Positions 1 to 5,610 of a stretch of 7,351 nt of DNA are shown here, piece by piece (within the stretch, counting starts at the first letter, position 1; each line of letters opens with the position of its first letter). Below the pieces are notes generated by a model. The model searched no databases. It was not told the origin of the DNA and saw only the letters and a program-made list of their open reading frames with translations. Position numbers and translations under genes: made by a program. The stretch comes from Candidatus Methylomirabilota bacterium (lineage in GTDB: Bacteria > Methylomirabilota > Methylomirabilia > Methylomirabilales > Methylomirabilaceae). The DNA lies in NCBI GenBank assembly GCA_028869615.1, contig JAGWRQ010000102.1:1-7351 (forward strand). Direction: 5' to 3'.

Positions 1-200
1 ATCACGATACGTACCTGATCGGCCTTCCGCTCGACATCAATCCCGGACACTCCAGCGTGATACACTCGTTCTTTGATGAAGCGCCGGAATTTCAAGTCTT
101 CATGTAGGGCGTCTGCATACCCCTTCACGGCAAACCACCTGGACCTCCATGGTTTGATGAGGCCCAGCCGAAATCCTATCGGGTGTACCTTCTGTCCCAT
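1..200 (-). CDS. rpsC: 30S ribosomal protein S3, N-terminal part (cut by window edge)
   Basis: Translating the minus strand from the ATG at 200-198 gives 66 residues beginning MGQKVHPIGFRLG, the hallmark start of bacterial S3, and including VKGYADALHEDLKFRRFI, which leads into the type-II KH RNA-binding domain. S3 sits on the head of the small subunit at the mRNA entry channel and contributes to mRNA unwinding. The rest of the gene lies beyond base 1. The start is fixed by a GGAGG Shine-Dalgarno at 205-209, four bases upstream; a GTG one codon earlier (203-201) is possible but too close to that site. The gene follows rplV as in nearly all S10 operons, but after a long 72-base spacer. The identification is secure. 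Confidence 0.96.
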   Translation of the reverse strand, partial: MGQKVHPIGFRLGLIKPWRSRWFAVKGYADALHEDLKFRRFIKERVYHAGVSGIDVERKADQVRIV

Positions 201-204
201 CACA

Positions 205-209
205 CCTCC
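205..209 (-). promoter_or_regulatory. Shine-Dalgarno site of rpsC
   Basis: On the minus strand GGAGG lies four bases before the ATG at 200. It is a strong match to the anti-Shine-Dalgarno and selects this ATG rather than the adjacent upstream GTG. Confidence 0.75.
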
Positions 210-239
210 ACCTTCTCGTTTCAACCAGAACTTACAGGA

Positions 240-254
240 GCGGGCTCATCCCGC
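240..254 (-). other. Short GC hairpin in the rplV-rpsC spacer
   Basis: Five bases (GCGGG) pair perfectly with CCCGC across a five-base loop. It lies in the 72-base spacer between the rplV stop (273) and the rpsC start (200). No T-run follows on the minus strand, so it does not look like an intrinsic terminator. It could be a processing or pausing site, or chance. Confidence 0.35.
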
Positions 255-272
255 CCTTCCGCAAGGTACGCG

Positions 273-620
273 TCAAAGGGCAGCTTCCTTCTCTGTGAGG
301 ACAATAGTGATGTGGCTGCTCCGTTTCCTTATCGGGTTCGACCGTCCCATGGCACGAGGACGGAACCGCTTCATGGTCGGGCCCTGATCCACAAAGGCCT
401 CCTTGACGAACAGACGATCGATATTCTTTGCGCCGTGATTATGTTGGGCATTGGCAAGCGCCGACTTCAGAATCTTCTCGACAGCCCTGGCGGCATACTT
501 TTTCGTATACTTCATGGTATCGAGAGCCTGGTTAATGCCGCGACCACGAATAAGATCAACGACAAGTCTCACCTTACGTGCCGGAATTCCAATATAGCGA
601 CCGACTGCGCGACATTCCAT
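273..620 (-). CDS. rplV: 50S ribosomal protein L22
   Basis: The 115-residue product matches L22 in length and motifs. It opens with [19 protein letters not shown] (family form MEARA...), has [17 protein letters not shown] in the middle, and ends with the extended hairpin region [22 protein letters not shown] around residues 87-108, whose tip lines the nascent peptide exit tunnel and is the place where macrolide-resistance changes arise in other bacteria. L22 binds 23S rRNA early in assembly. The gene begins 17 bases after the rpsS stop. Only a weak purine-rich stretch (AGAGAG) precedes the ATG, and there is no in-frame alternative start upstream, so translation may depend on coupling to rpsS. 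Third-position GC is visibly lower here than in tuf. Confidence 0.97.
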   Translation of the reverse strand: MECRAVGRYIGIPARKVRLVVDLIRGRGINQALDTMKYTKKYAARAVEKILKSALANAQHNHGAKNIDRLFVKEAFVDQGPTMKRFRPRAMGRSNPIRKRSSHITIVLTEKEAAL

Positions 621-637
621 GATCGATTCGACTCTCT

Positions 638-922
638 TTATTTGAGTGCAGTGGAACGAGCGGTATGCGCTCCGTGCCCACGGAAGGTCCTGGTTGGAGA
701 GAACTCCCCTAGCTTGTGCCCGACCATATTCTCGGAAATGTAGATCGGGATAAACTTCTTGCCGTTATGGATTGCCAGCGTATGCCCGACGAACTCAGGA
801 AGAATAACGGATCGTCTCGACCATGACTTGATGATCTTCTTCTCTCTTCCTTCGTTCATCGCCTCGATCTTCTTGAGAAGCTTCGGTTCAACGAACGCAC
901 CCTTTTTCAGTGACCTCGGCAC
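638..922 (-). CDS. rpsS: 30S ribosomal protein S19
   Basis: The product is 94 residues starting [12 protein letters not shown], the canonical S19 N-terminus, with [38 protein letters not shown] and the C-terminal [14 protein letters not shown]19 sits in the 30S head with S13, contacting the A-site finger and tRNA. The start is the GTG at 922-920, which gives the exact family N-terminus and has GGAGG five bases upstream (928-932). An in-frame GTG at 934 would add four residues (MEVS) and would place the ribosome site inside the coding region, so it is rejected. The gene follows rplB after an unusually long spacer (923-1006) that carries a repeat. Confidence 0.96.
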   Translation of the reverse strand: MPRSLKKGAFVEPKLLKKIEAMNEGREKKIIKSWSRRSVILPEFVGHTLAIHNGKKFIPIYISENMVGHKLGEFSPTRTFRGHGAHTARSTALK

Positions 923-927
923 GCTAA

Positions 928-932
928 CCTCC
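928..932 (-). promoter_or_regulatory. Shine-Dalgarno site deciding the rpsS start
   Basis: GGAGG on the minus strand, five bases before the GTG at 922. It supports the short S19 start over the GTG at 934. It lies just outside the heptamer repeat, which begins at 940. Confidence 0.75.
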
Positions 933-939
933 ACACAGT

Positions 940-1006
940 GTTTCGAGTTTCAGGTTTCGAGTTTCAGGTTCTAGATTCCATGTACTCCCAACCCGAAACA
1001 CGAAAC
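940..1006 (-). repeat. Seven-base periodic inverted repeat between rplB and rpsS
   Basis: On the plus strand GTTTCGA, GTTTCAG, GTTTCGA, GTTTCAG stand head to tail at 940-967 (two copies of a 14-base unit), followed by a decayed heptamer GTTCTAG (968-974). The far arm at 990-1006, AACCCGAAACACGAAAC, is the reverse complement of the same heptamer theme and pairs with 954-970 at 15 of 17 positions across a 19-base loop. The far arm directly abuts the rplB stop codon (1007-1009). The element is non-coding in any sensible frame. It looks like a small palindromic intergenic repeat of the REP/MITE kind; no family can be named from this window. Confidence 0.75.
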
Positions 1007-1825
1007 TTATTTTCTTCGCTTTACAATAACACGATCCGATGGCTTTCCCTTCTTCCTGGTTTTCCGCTCGAGCTTTCCCCAGGGACTACAAGGATGGCGA
1101 CCACCGGAAGTTTTTCCCTCGCCACCACCCAGCGGGTGGTCATGAGGGTTCATGGCTACACCACGAACGGAGGGCCTGATCCCAAGCCATCGCGACCGAC
1201 CAGCCTTTCCTAGCGAGACGTTCTCATAATCCAGGTTTCCTACCTGGCCAATGACCGCCATACAATCAAGGCTGATCCGACGTAACTCACCTGAGGGAAG
1301 CTTTACCAAGCCGAGACCGCCCTCTTTAGCTAAAAATTGTACACCGGAGCCGGCGCTTCTAGCCAGTTGCGCTCCCTTACCGGGCTTCAACTCAAGGTTA
1401 TGAAGCGTCATGCCGACAGGAATAGCGCGCAATGGGAGAGCGTTCCCGACCTTGACTTCCGCATTCGGGCCGGACATCAGCTGCTCCCCGACCTGAAGGC
1501 CCAATGGCCCAACGATGTAGCGCTTTTCCCCGTCCGCATAGTGGAGAAGAGCAATTCGCGCGGACCGGTTCGGATCGTACTCGATCGATGCCACCTTTGC
1601 AGGGATCCCGGACTTGTCTCGCTTAAAATCAACGAGGCGATACTGCCGCTTGTGACCACCCCCACGATGACGGACGGTAAGCCTGCCGACCTTGTTCCGG
1701 CCTCCACTCTTCGGAAGCGGACGGAGAAGTGTCTCCTCCGGGGTGGACCTGGTCACATCAGCGTACTCCAGAACCGTCTGGAAGCGCCTGCCAGAAGATG
1801 TCGGTTTGTATGCTCGGATGGGCAT
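1007..1825 (-). CDS. rplB: 50S ribosomal protein L2
   Basis: The 272-residue product matches full-length L2. The N-terminal OB-fold region contains [18 protein letters not shown] (about 52-69) and [13 protein letters not shown] (about 82-93). The SH3-like C-terminal domain has [17 protein letters not shown] (about 145-161) and the loop [15 protein letters not shown] (about 224-238). His230 in that loop corresponds to the E. coli histidine (229 in mature numbering) linked to peptidyl transfer and subunit association. L2 binds 23S rRNA near the peptidyl transferase centre. The ATG at 1825 follows the rplW stop TAG with no gap, with a purine-rich GAGGGAG just upstream inside rplW. A repeat-bearing spacer follows the stop. 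Confidence 0.98.
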   Translation of the reverse strand: MPIRAYKPTSSGRRFQTVLEYADVTRSTPEETLLRPLPKSGGRNKVGRLTVRHRGGGHKRQYRLVDFKRDKSGIPAKVASIEYDPNRSARIALLHYADGEKRYIVGPLGLQVGEQLMSGPNAEVKVGNALPLRAIPVGMTLHNLELKPGKGAQLARSAGSGVQFLAKEGGLGLVKLPSGELRRISLDCMAVIGQVGNLDYENVSLGKAGRSRWLGIRPSVRGVAMNPHDHPLGGGEGKTSGGRHPCSPWGKLERKTRKKGKPSDRVIVKRRK

Positions 1826-2125
1826 CTACGCTCCCTCGAAGAATTCGATGGCTTCCCCTTCTTTCAGGGTTGCCACCGCCTTCTTCCAATCGGGTGTACG
1901 ACCGACAAAGCGGCCCACTCGCTTTAATTTACCCTTGACGGAAAGAGTCCGCACCTGAAGTACCTTTACTCGAAACAGCGATTCGACCGCACGCTTGATC
2001 TCGATCTTATTGGCATCTCGGGCCACTTCGAAAAGGTACTGGTTGGCGGCATCCTTCAAATCGGTCCCTTTTTCAGTGATGAGAGGACGACGGATGATCT
2101 GATATGCCCCTCTCATGGCCTCCAT
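1826..2125 (-). CDS. rplW: 50S ribosomal protein L23
   Basis: The product is up to 99 residues and carries the L23 signature [13 protein letters not shown] near the N-terminus, [24 protein letters not shown] in the centre (here described by its two halves, [13 protein letters not shown] and [11 protein letters not shown]), and a basic loop [21 protein letters not shown]23 sits at the exit of the peptide tunnel and docks trigger factor and SRP. Two starts are possible: ATG at 2125, overlapping rplD by 13 bases, or ATG at 2116, which forms a four-base ATGA overlap with the rplD stop and removes residues MEA. The second has an AGAGG ten bases upstream and may be the true one; the protein family does not decide. 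Its stop abuts the rplB ATG. Confidence 0.95.
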   Translation of the reverse strand: MEAMRGAYQIIRRPLITEKGTDLKDAANQYLFEVARDANKIEIKRAVESLFRVKVLQVRTLSVKGKLKRVGRFVGRTPDWKKAVATLKEGEAIEFFEGA

Positions 2126-2748
2126 GCCTCTTCTACCGTGCTTACCGCACTCTTGGTCATGACAAGGGTATCATGCCTCAGGATATCGTACACGTTCAGC
2201 CCCTGCGTCGGTATAAGTGTGAGATGAGGTAGATTACGGCAGGACTTGGCCGTCGCATCATTTTGCCCCACGTGGTCTGTCACAATCAATGCGCGTCCCT
2301 GAACCCCCAATCGCTCCAGCAGGGCTTTGAACGCCTTTGTGCTCGGTTCCTCCAGTGAAAGGCTGTCGACCACCATAAACTGACCGGCTCTGACCTTCTC
2401 AGAGAGGGCAGCTCGAAGCGCGGCCGCCCGTACTTGACGCGGGACTACGTAGCCGTAACTCCGAGGCTTGGGACCGAATACCGTACCCCCACCACGCCAC
2501 AGGGGTGAGCGTCTTGTGCCGGATCGTGCTCGACCAGTCCCCTTCTGCTTCCAGGGCTTTTTTCCGCCCCCGCGAACTTCAGATCGCGTACGGGTCGAAG
2601 CGGTCCCCTGACGACGATTGGCAAGCTGCATCTTGACCACGTCGTGCAATAACTGTGGCACAGTGATGACGCCGAACACCGCCTCATCAAGAGCAACATC
2701 TGTTGTTTTCACGCCGTTCGTATCCAAAGCCTGGACTGTAACCGCCAT
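2113..2748 (-). CDS. rplD: 50S ribosomal protein L4
   Basis: The 211-residue product has the L4 basic loop that reaches into the exit tunnel, seen as [20 protein letters not shown] followed by [15 protein letters not shown] at about residues 57-99, then [11 protein letters not shown] and the C-terminal segment [20 protein letters not shown]. In E. coli and relatives L4 also represses its own S10 operon through the mRNA leader; whether that happens here is doubtful because rpsJ has no leader (see findings). The ATG at 2748 lies four bases after the rplC stop, and GAGG inside the end of rplC serves as a plausible ribosome site. The end overlaps the start of rplW. Confidence 0.97.
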   Translation of the reverse strand: MAVTVQALDTNGVKTTDVALDEAVFGVITVPQLLHDVVKMQLANRRQGTASTRTRSEVRGGGKKPWKQKGTGRARSGTRRSPLWRGGGTVFGPKPRSYGYVVPRQVRAAALRAALSEKVRAGQFMVVDSLSLEEPSTKAFKALLERLGVQGRALIVTDHVGQNDATAKSCRNLPHLTLIPTQGLNVYDILRHDTLVMTKSAVSTVEEAWRP

Positions 2749-2752
2749 CGCC

Positions 2753-3385
2753 TTAGCCTCGCTTGGAGATCGTAACCAGGCCGCCGGCCGGTCCGGGCAC
2801 AGCGCCCTTGACCAGCACCAGATTCTGCTCTGGGAGAACCTTCACGACCTTGAGCCCCTTGACGCTCGCAGTATCGGTACCCATCCGTCCAGGCATATGG
2901 TGTCCTTTGAAGACCCTGGACGGAAAGGACGACGCACCGATTGACCCCGGGGCGCGGTGGAACATAGAGCCATGCGTCTCAGGACCGCCGAGATATCCCC
3001 ACCGCTTAACCCCGCCCTGAAAGCCCTTCCCTTTTGTAATCCCGGTCACGCAGACTGTCTCTCCCGGCGCGAACAGGTCCACGGTCAGAGTCAGACCAAC
3101 GGGATACTTCGAACTCTCCACGGGTTCCAGCCGAAACTCCCTGAGATGTTTCTGGGGCGCTACCTTGGCCTTATCGAAGTGGCCCTTGAGCGGCCGGGTG
3201 ACCTTCCTGGTCTTCCGTTCCGCCCGGTAGCCGATCTGGATCGCCTCGTAGCCGTCAGTCCCGATGGTCCTCCGTTGTACGACCGGGCACGGACCAGCCT
3301 CAATGATAGTGACCGGGATGGCATCCCCGTTAGCGTTAAACAGTTGCGTCATCCCGACTTTTTTACCAAGCAATCCGATGCTCAC
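2753..3385 (-). CDS. rplC: 50S ribosomal protein L3
   Basis: The 210-residue product begins MSIGLLGKKVGMTQLF, the typical L3 start, and contains VTGITKGKGFQGGVKRW, GPETHGSMFHRAPGSIG and SSFPSRVFKGHHMPGRMG (about 149-166), the region whose loop approaches the peptidyl transferase centre. L3 is one of the two proteins that start 50S assembly. The start codon is GTG at 3385-3383; AAGGA lies nine bases upstream and gives the expected N-terminus. It is separated from rpsJ by a 72-base spacer with direct and inverted repeats, long for this operon. Confidence 0.97.
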   Translation of the reverse strand: MSIGLLGKKVGMTQLFNANGDAIPVTIIEAGPCPVVQRRTIGTDGYEAIQIGYRAERKTRKVTRPLKGHFDKAKVAPQKHLREFRLEPVESSKYPVGLTLTVDLFAPGETVCVTGITKGKGFQGGVKRWGYLGGPETHGSMFHRAPGSIGASSFPSRVFKGHHMPGRMGTDTASVKGLKVVKVLPEQNLVLVKGAVPGPAGGLVTISKRG

Positions 3386-3391
3386 AGCAAT

Positions 3392-3449
3392 TAATCCTTT
3401 AATCCTTAGCTAGCAGTTATCAGCTTCCAGCCGGCTATTACTAGCTGAT
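3392..3449 (-). repeat. Direct and inverted repeats in the rpsJ-rplC spacer
   Basis: On the plus strand TAATCCTT is repeated in tandem at 3392-3407. Further on, ATCAGCT (3419-3425) pairs perfectly with AGCTGAT (3443-3449) across 17 bases, and the loop holds the eight-base palindrome AGCCGGCT (3429-3436). AGCTAG at 3408-3413 can instead pair with CTAGCT at 3441-3446. The stretch is dense in AGCT-type words and resembles a small palindromic intergenic repeat. No T-run follows, so a terminator is unlikely. Confidence 0.6.
3395..3399 (-). promoter_or_regulatory. Shine-Dalgarno site of rplC, in a tandem duplication
   Basis: AAGGA on the minus strand lies nine bases before the GTG start of rplC. 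It is part of an eight-base unit (AAGGATTA) repeated perfectly head to tail at 3392-3399 and 3400-3407, so the ribosome site is present twice; only the proximal copy has normal spacing. Confidence 0.6.
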
Positions 3450-3457
3450 CACGTTTT

Positions 3458-3766
3458 CTAGAGCTTAATCTCCACGTCGACACCAGCCGGCAGGTCGAGC
3501 CGCATCAGGGCATCTACCGTCTGAGGCTGCGCATCCACGATATCCATCAGCCGTAAATGGGTCCGGATCTCGAACTGTTCGCGCGACTTCTTATCGATGT
3601 GCGGCGAGCGCAACACGGTAAATCGACTGATCTTAGTCGGTAGCGGAATGGGTCCAGAGACCCTCGCGCCCGTTCGCTGGGCAGTATTGACAATCTCCTT
3701 GGCCGACTGGTCAAGGATTCGGTGATCATAGGCCTTCAGCCTGATTCGTATCCGCTGATTTTCCAT
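3458..3766 (-). CDS. rpsJ: 30S ribosomal protein S10 (NusE)
   Basis: The 102-residue product carries the S10 signatures [40 protein letters not shown] (about 37-56) and [19 protein letters not shown]10 is part of the 30S head and also acts as NusE, binding NusB and NusG in transcription antitermination. The ATG at 3766 lies 19 bases after the tuf stop, with AGGGAA just upstream, so rpsJ must be read on the same transcript as tuf. This leaves no room for the long S10 leader known in enterobacteria. Confidence 0.97.
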   Translation of the reverse strand: MENQRIRIRLKAYDHRILDQSAKEIVNTAQRTGARVSGPIPLPTKISRFTVLRSPHIDKKSREQFEIRTHLRLMDIVDAQPQTVDALMRLDLPAGVDVEIKL

Positions 3767-3785
3767 TATTCCCTGTTCTGGCCCC

Positions 3786-4988
3786 CTACTCCACCACCTC
3801 GCTCACCACGCCGGCCCCGACGGTGCGGCCGCCCTCGCGGATCGCGAAGCGTAACTCCTTCTCCATGGCGATCGGCTGAATCAGTTCGACCGCAAGGCTG
3901 ACGTTGTCGCCCGGCATGACCATTTCGGTCCCCGCGGGGAGCGTACAGACCCCGGTCACGTCGGTGGTCCGGAAGTAGAACTGGGGCCGATAGCCGTTGA
4001 AGAAGGGGGTATGACGGCCGCCCTCTTCCTTGGTGAGAATGTAGGCCTCGGCCTTAAAGCGCGTGTGGGGGGTAATGGAACCGGGCTTGGCCACCACCTG
4101 GCCGCGCTCCACCTCTTCGCGCTTGGTCCCCCGCAGGAGCAGTCCCACGTTGTCGCCGGCCTGGCCCTGGTCGAGGAGCTTGCGGAACATCTCGACGCCG
4201 GTCACGACGGTCCGCTGGGTGTCCCGGATGCCGATGAGCTCCACCTCGTCAGCCACCTTGATGATGCCGCGCTCGACGCGGCCGGTGACGACGGTCCCGC
4301 GCCCGGAGATCGAGAAGACGTCCTCAATCGGCATGAGGAACGGCTTGTCGAGGACGCGAACGGGGGCGGGGAAGTAGGCATCGACGGCGTCCATGAGTTC
4401 GAAGATCGGTGCGGCCGCCGGGTTGCTGCGGTCACCGCTGCCGGCCTCCAACGCTTTGAGCGCGCTGCCGCGAACGAAGGGGATCTCGTCGCCGGGGAAG
4501 TTGTAGCTCGTGAGCAGCTCGCGGACCTCCAGTTCGACCAGCTCGAGCAGTTCGGGGTCATCCACCAGGTCGACCTTGTTCAGGAAGACGACGAGGTTGG
4601 GGACGTTGACCTGGCGGGCGAGCAGGATATGCTCGCGGGTCTGCGGCATCGGCCCTTCGGAGGCGGCGACGACCAGGATCGCGCCGTCCATCTGGGCGGC
4701 GCCGGTAATCATGTTCTTGATGTAGTCGGCGTGGCCGGGGCAGTCGACGTGCGCGTAGTGGCGCTTTTGCGTCTCGTACTCCACGTGCGCGATATTGATG
4801 GTGATCCCCCGCTCCTTCTCCTCCGGCGCTTTATCGATCTGGTCGAAGGGGACGAAGTTGACCTTCGGGTTCGCCGCGTGCAGGACCTTCGTGATCGCCG
4901 CGGTCAGGGTGGTCTTGCCGTGGTCGATGTGCCCGATGGTCCCGATGTTCATGTGTTCTTTCGTCCGCTCGAATTTCGCCTTGGCCAT
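3786..4988 (-). CDS. tuf: Elongation factor Tu
   Basis: The 400-residue product is a complete EF-Tu, the GTPase that brings aminoacyl-tRNA to the ribosomal A site. The P-loop GHIDHGKT is at residues 19-26, switch II with DCPGH at 82-86 (His86 is the catalytic histidine), the guanine-specifying NKVD at 137-140 and RGSALKAL in the G5 region; domains 2 and 3 follow, with [33 protein letters not shown] and the C-terminal [12 protein letters not shown]. The start is ATG at 4988, giving [10 protein letters not shown] and having AAGGAG six bases upstream; a TTG at 5006 in the same frame is rejected. It is preceded by four tRNA genes and followed closely by rpsJ. Composition is GC-richer than the neighbours, strongly so at third positions. 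Confidence 0.98.
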   Translation of the reverse strand: MAKAKFERTKEHMNIGTIGHIDHGKTTLTAAITKVLHAANPKVNFVPFDQIDKAPEEKERGITINIAHVEYETQKRHYAHVDCPGHADYIKNMITGAAQMDGAILVVAASEGPMPQTREHILLARQVNVPNLVVFLNKVDLVDDPELLELVELEVRELLTSYNFPGDEIPFVRGSALKALEAGSGDRSNPAAAPIFELMDAVDAYFPAPVRVLDKPFLMPIEDVFSISGRGTVVTGRVERGIIKVADEVELIGIRDTQRTVVTGVEMFRKLLDQGQAGDNVGLLLRGTKREEVERGQVVAKPGSITPHTRFKAEAYILTKEEGGRHTPFFNGYRPQFYFRTTDVTGVCTLPAGTEMVMPGDNVSLAVELIQPIAMEKELRFAIREGGRTVGAGVVSEVVE

Positions 4989-4994
4989 AGCCAA

Positions 4995-5000
4995 CTCCTT
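4995..5000 (-). promoter_or_regulatory. Shine-Dalgarno site deciding the tuf start
   Basis: AAGGAG on the minus strand lies six bases before the ATG at 4988. It excludes the upstream in-frame TTG at 5006, which lies before this site. Confidence 0.85.
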
Positions 5001-5017
5001 TAGCAACGAAACTGCGT

Positions 5018-5060
5018 CCGCCTACCGTCCACCGAGGGCGGCTTCAATTGACTCTGTCAA
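5018..5060 (-). other. Two small inverted repeats in the tuf leader
   Basis: The 96 bases between the last tRNA and tuf contain TTGAC-TCT-GTCAA (5048-5060, plus strand) and CCGCC (5018-5022) facing GGCGG (5037-5041). Neither is followed by a T-run. They may fold in the tRNA-tuf mRNA next to the cut that frees the tRNA, but they are short and could be chance. Confidence 0.3.
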
Positions 5061-5084
5061 CAAGTTGATACCAAGAATACTATC

Positions 5085-5160
5085 TGGAGCCCACGACCAG
5101 GATTGAACTGGTGACCTCATCCTTACCAAGGATGCGCTCTGCCGACTGAGCTACGTGGGC
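5085..5160 (-). tRNA. thrT: tRNA-Thr (anticodon GGU)
   Basis: The minus strand from 5160 folds into a 76-base cloverleaf with encoded CCA. The acceptor pairs GCCCACG with CGTGGGC, the discriminator is T, the anticodon stem CATCC/GGATG closes the loop TTGGTAA with anticodon GGT, and the T-arm is CCAG-TTCAATC-CTGG. It would read ACC and ACU threonine codons. It is the last tRNA before tuf, the position of thrT in the E. coli tufB operon. Confidence 0.96.
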
Positions 5161-5164
5161 TGAT

Positions 5165-5205
5165 CTGCCGAGGAGGCAGCAATCGGATCAAGCAGCATGC
5201 CGATT
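5165..5205 (-). other. Hairpins in the Gly-Thr tRNA spacer
   Basis: In this 69-base spacer (5161-5229) AATCGG (5181-5186) pairs with CCGATT (5200-5205) over a 13-base loop, and CTGCC (5165-5169) pairs with GGCAG (5175-5179) over a five-base loop. They may guide RNase cleavage of the tRNA precursor. No gene is seen in the spacer. Confidence 0.35.
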
Positions 5206-5229
5206 CGAAAGGCGCACCAATACAGTCTC

Positions 5230-5306
5230 TGGAGCGGGAAACGGGATTCGAACCCGCGACCCTCAGCTTGGAAGGCTGACGCTCTAGCCAACTGAGCTAT
5301 TCCCGC
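5230..5306 (-). tRNA. glyT: tRNA-Gly (anticodon UCC)
   Basis: The minus strand from 5306 gives a 77-base cloverleaf with encoded CCA. The acceptor pairs GCGGGAA with TTCCCGC, the discriminator is T as usual for bacterial tRNA-Gly, the anticodon stem TCAGC/GCTGA encloses CTTCCAA with anticodon TCC, and the T-arm is GCGGG-TTCGAAT-CCCGT. It would read GGA and GGG. Its place between tRNA-Tyr and tRNA-Thr(GGU) matches glyT of E. coli. Confidence 0.96.
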
Positions 5307-5370
5307 CCAAGCTTATAGCAGTGTTACCTCAGGCGTTGAATAATCCTGCCAAAGAAGAATCCCTCGTCTC

Positions 5371-5397
5371 CGGACTGGCTCCTCCTGCATCAGTCCG
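5371..5397 (-). other. Hairpin in the Tyr-Gly tRNA spacer
   Basis: CGGACTG (5371-5377) pairs perfectly with CAGTCCG (5391-5397) across a 13-base loop that on the minus strand contains GGAGGAG. The spacer (5307-5403, 97 bases) holds no recognisable gene; no start codon follows the Shine-Dalgarno-like loop at a usable distance. A long spacer at this place is also known in the E. coli operon. A role in precursor processing is possible. Confidence 0.4.
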
Positions 5398-5403
5398 TTC
5401 CGA

Positions 5404-5488
5404 TGGTGGGGAGAGGAGGGTTCGAACCTCCGAAGGCAACGCCAGCAGATTTACAGTCTGCCCCCTTTGGCCGCTTGGGTATCTCCCC
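5404..5488 (-). tRNA. tyrU: tRNA-Tyr (anticodon GUA)
   Basis: The minus strand from 5488 gives an 85-base class-II tRNA with encoded CCA. The acceptor pairs GGGGAGA with TCTCCCC, the discriminator is A, the anticodon stem GCAGA/TCTGC encloses CTGTAAA with anticodon GTA, a long variable arm follows (TGGCGTTGCCTTC region), and the T-arm is GGAGG-TTCGAAC-CCTCC. It would read UAU and UAC. Its position matches tyrU of E. coli. Confidence 0.96.
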
Positions 5489-5537
5489 GCATCTCCCTTC
5501 GGGATCTCCCCGAGTGCCAGCTCTCCATGGAGCTGGC
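5489..5537 (-). repeat. Duplicated tRNA 5' fragments and hairpin in the Thr-Tyr spacer
   Basis: The 39-base spacer carries, on the minus strand, a copy of the first bases of tRNA-Tyr (GGGGAGATCCCGAAG against GGGGAGATACCCAAG, at 5497-5511) and a second partial GGGAGAT (5491-5497). It also carries GAGCTGGC (minus strand over 5516-5523), which repeats the tRNA-Thr 5' acceptor word GCTGGC and pairs perfectly with the tRNA-Thr 3' acceptor region (5530-5537) over a six-base loop. The pattern looks like local duplication of tRNA ends. Confidence 0.6.
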
Positions 5538-5603
5538 GAAGGGATTTGAACCCCCGACCGGCTGATTACAAATCAGCTGCTCTGCCAACTGAGCTACGCC
5601 AGC
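5528..5603 (-). tRNA. thrU: tRNA-Thr (anticodon UGU)
   Basis: The minus strand from 5603 gives a 76-base cloverleaf with encoded CCA. The acceptor pairs GCTGGCG with CGCCAGC, the discriminator is T, the anticodon stem CTGAT/ATCAG encloses TTGTA with anticodon TGT, and the T-arm is CGGGGG-TTCAAAT-CCCTT. It would read ACA and ACG. It is the first gene of the tRNA-tuf unit, as thrU is in E. coli. Confidence 0.96.
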
Positions 5604-5610
5604 ACGTAAA

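Noticed and set aside
183..743. 186-codon open frame on the plus strand
   Set aside because: It runs antisense across rplV, part of rpsS and the rplV-rpsC spacer, has no protein family features and no reason to exceed the clear ribosomal genes.
940..967. CRISPR-like tandem repeat
   Set aside because: Units are only seven or fourteen bases with no spacers between them; it is a small periodic palindromic element, not an array.
1118..1154. L2 loop with HPL instead of the more common HPH before GGGEG
   Set aside because: The functional histidine of the DHP triplet is retained, and the HPL form is, to my knowledge, found in several bacterial groups, so it is not a notable defect.
4011..5003. 330-codon open frame on the plus strand opposite tuf
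   Set aside because: It is antisense to a secure EF-Tu gene. The long opening is explained by the high third-position GC of tuf, and the product (repeated V, D, L, R, G) resembles no known protein.
5004..5006. TTG as the tuf start
   Set aside because: It lies upstream of the strong Shine-Dalgarno site at 4995-5000 and adds residues not found in EF-Tu.
5046..5074. Second promoter between the last tRNA and tuf (TTGGTA, 17 bases, TCAATT)
   Set aside because: The -10 box matches only three of six consensus bases and the AT content is ordinary; it is too weak to call. The TTGACA nearby (5055-5060) has no -10 box at a fitting distance.
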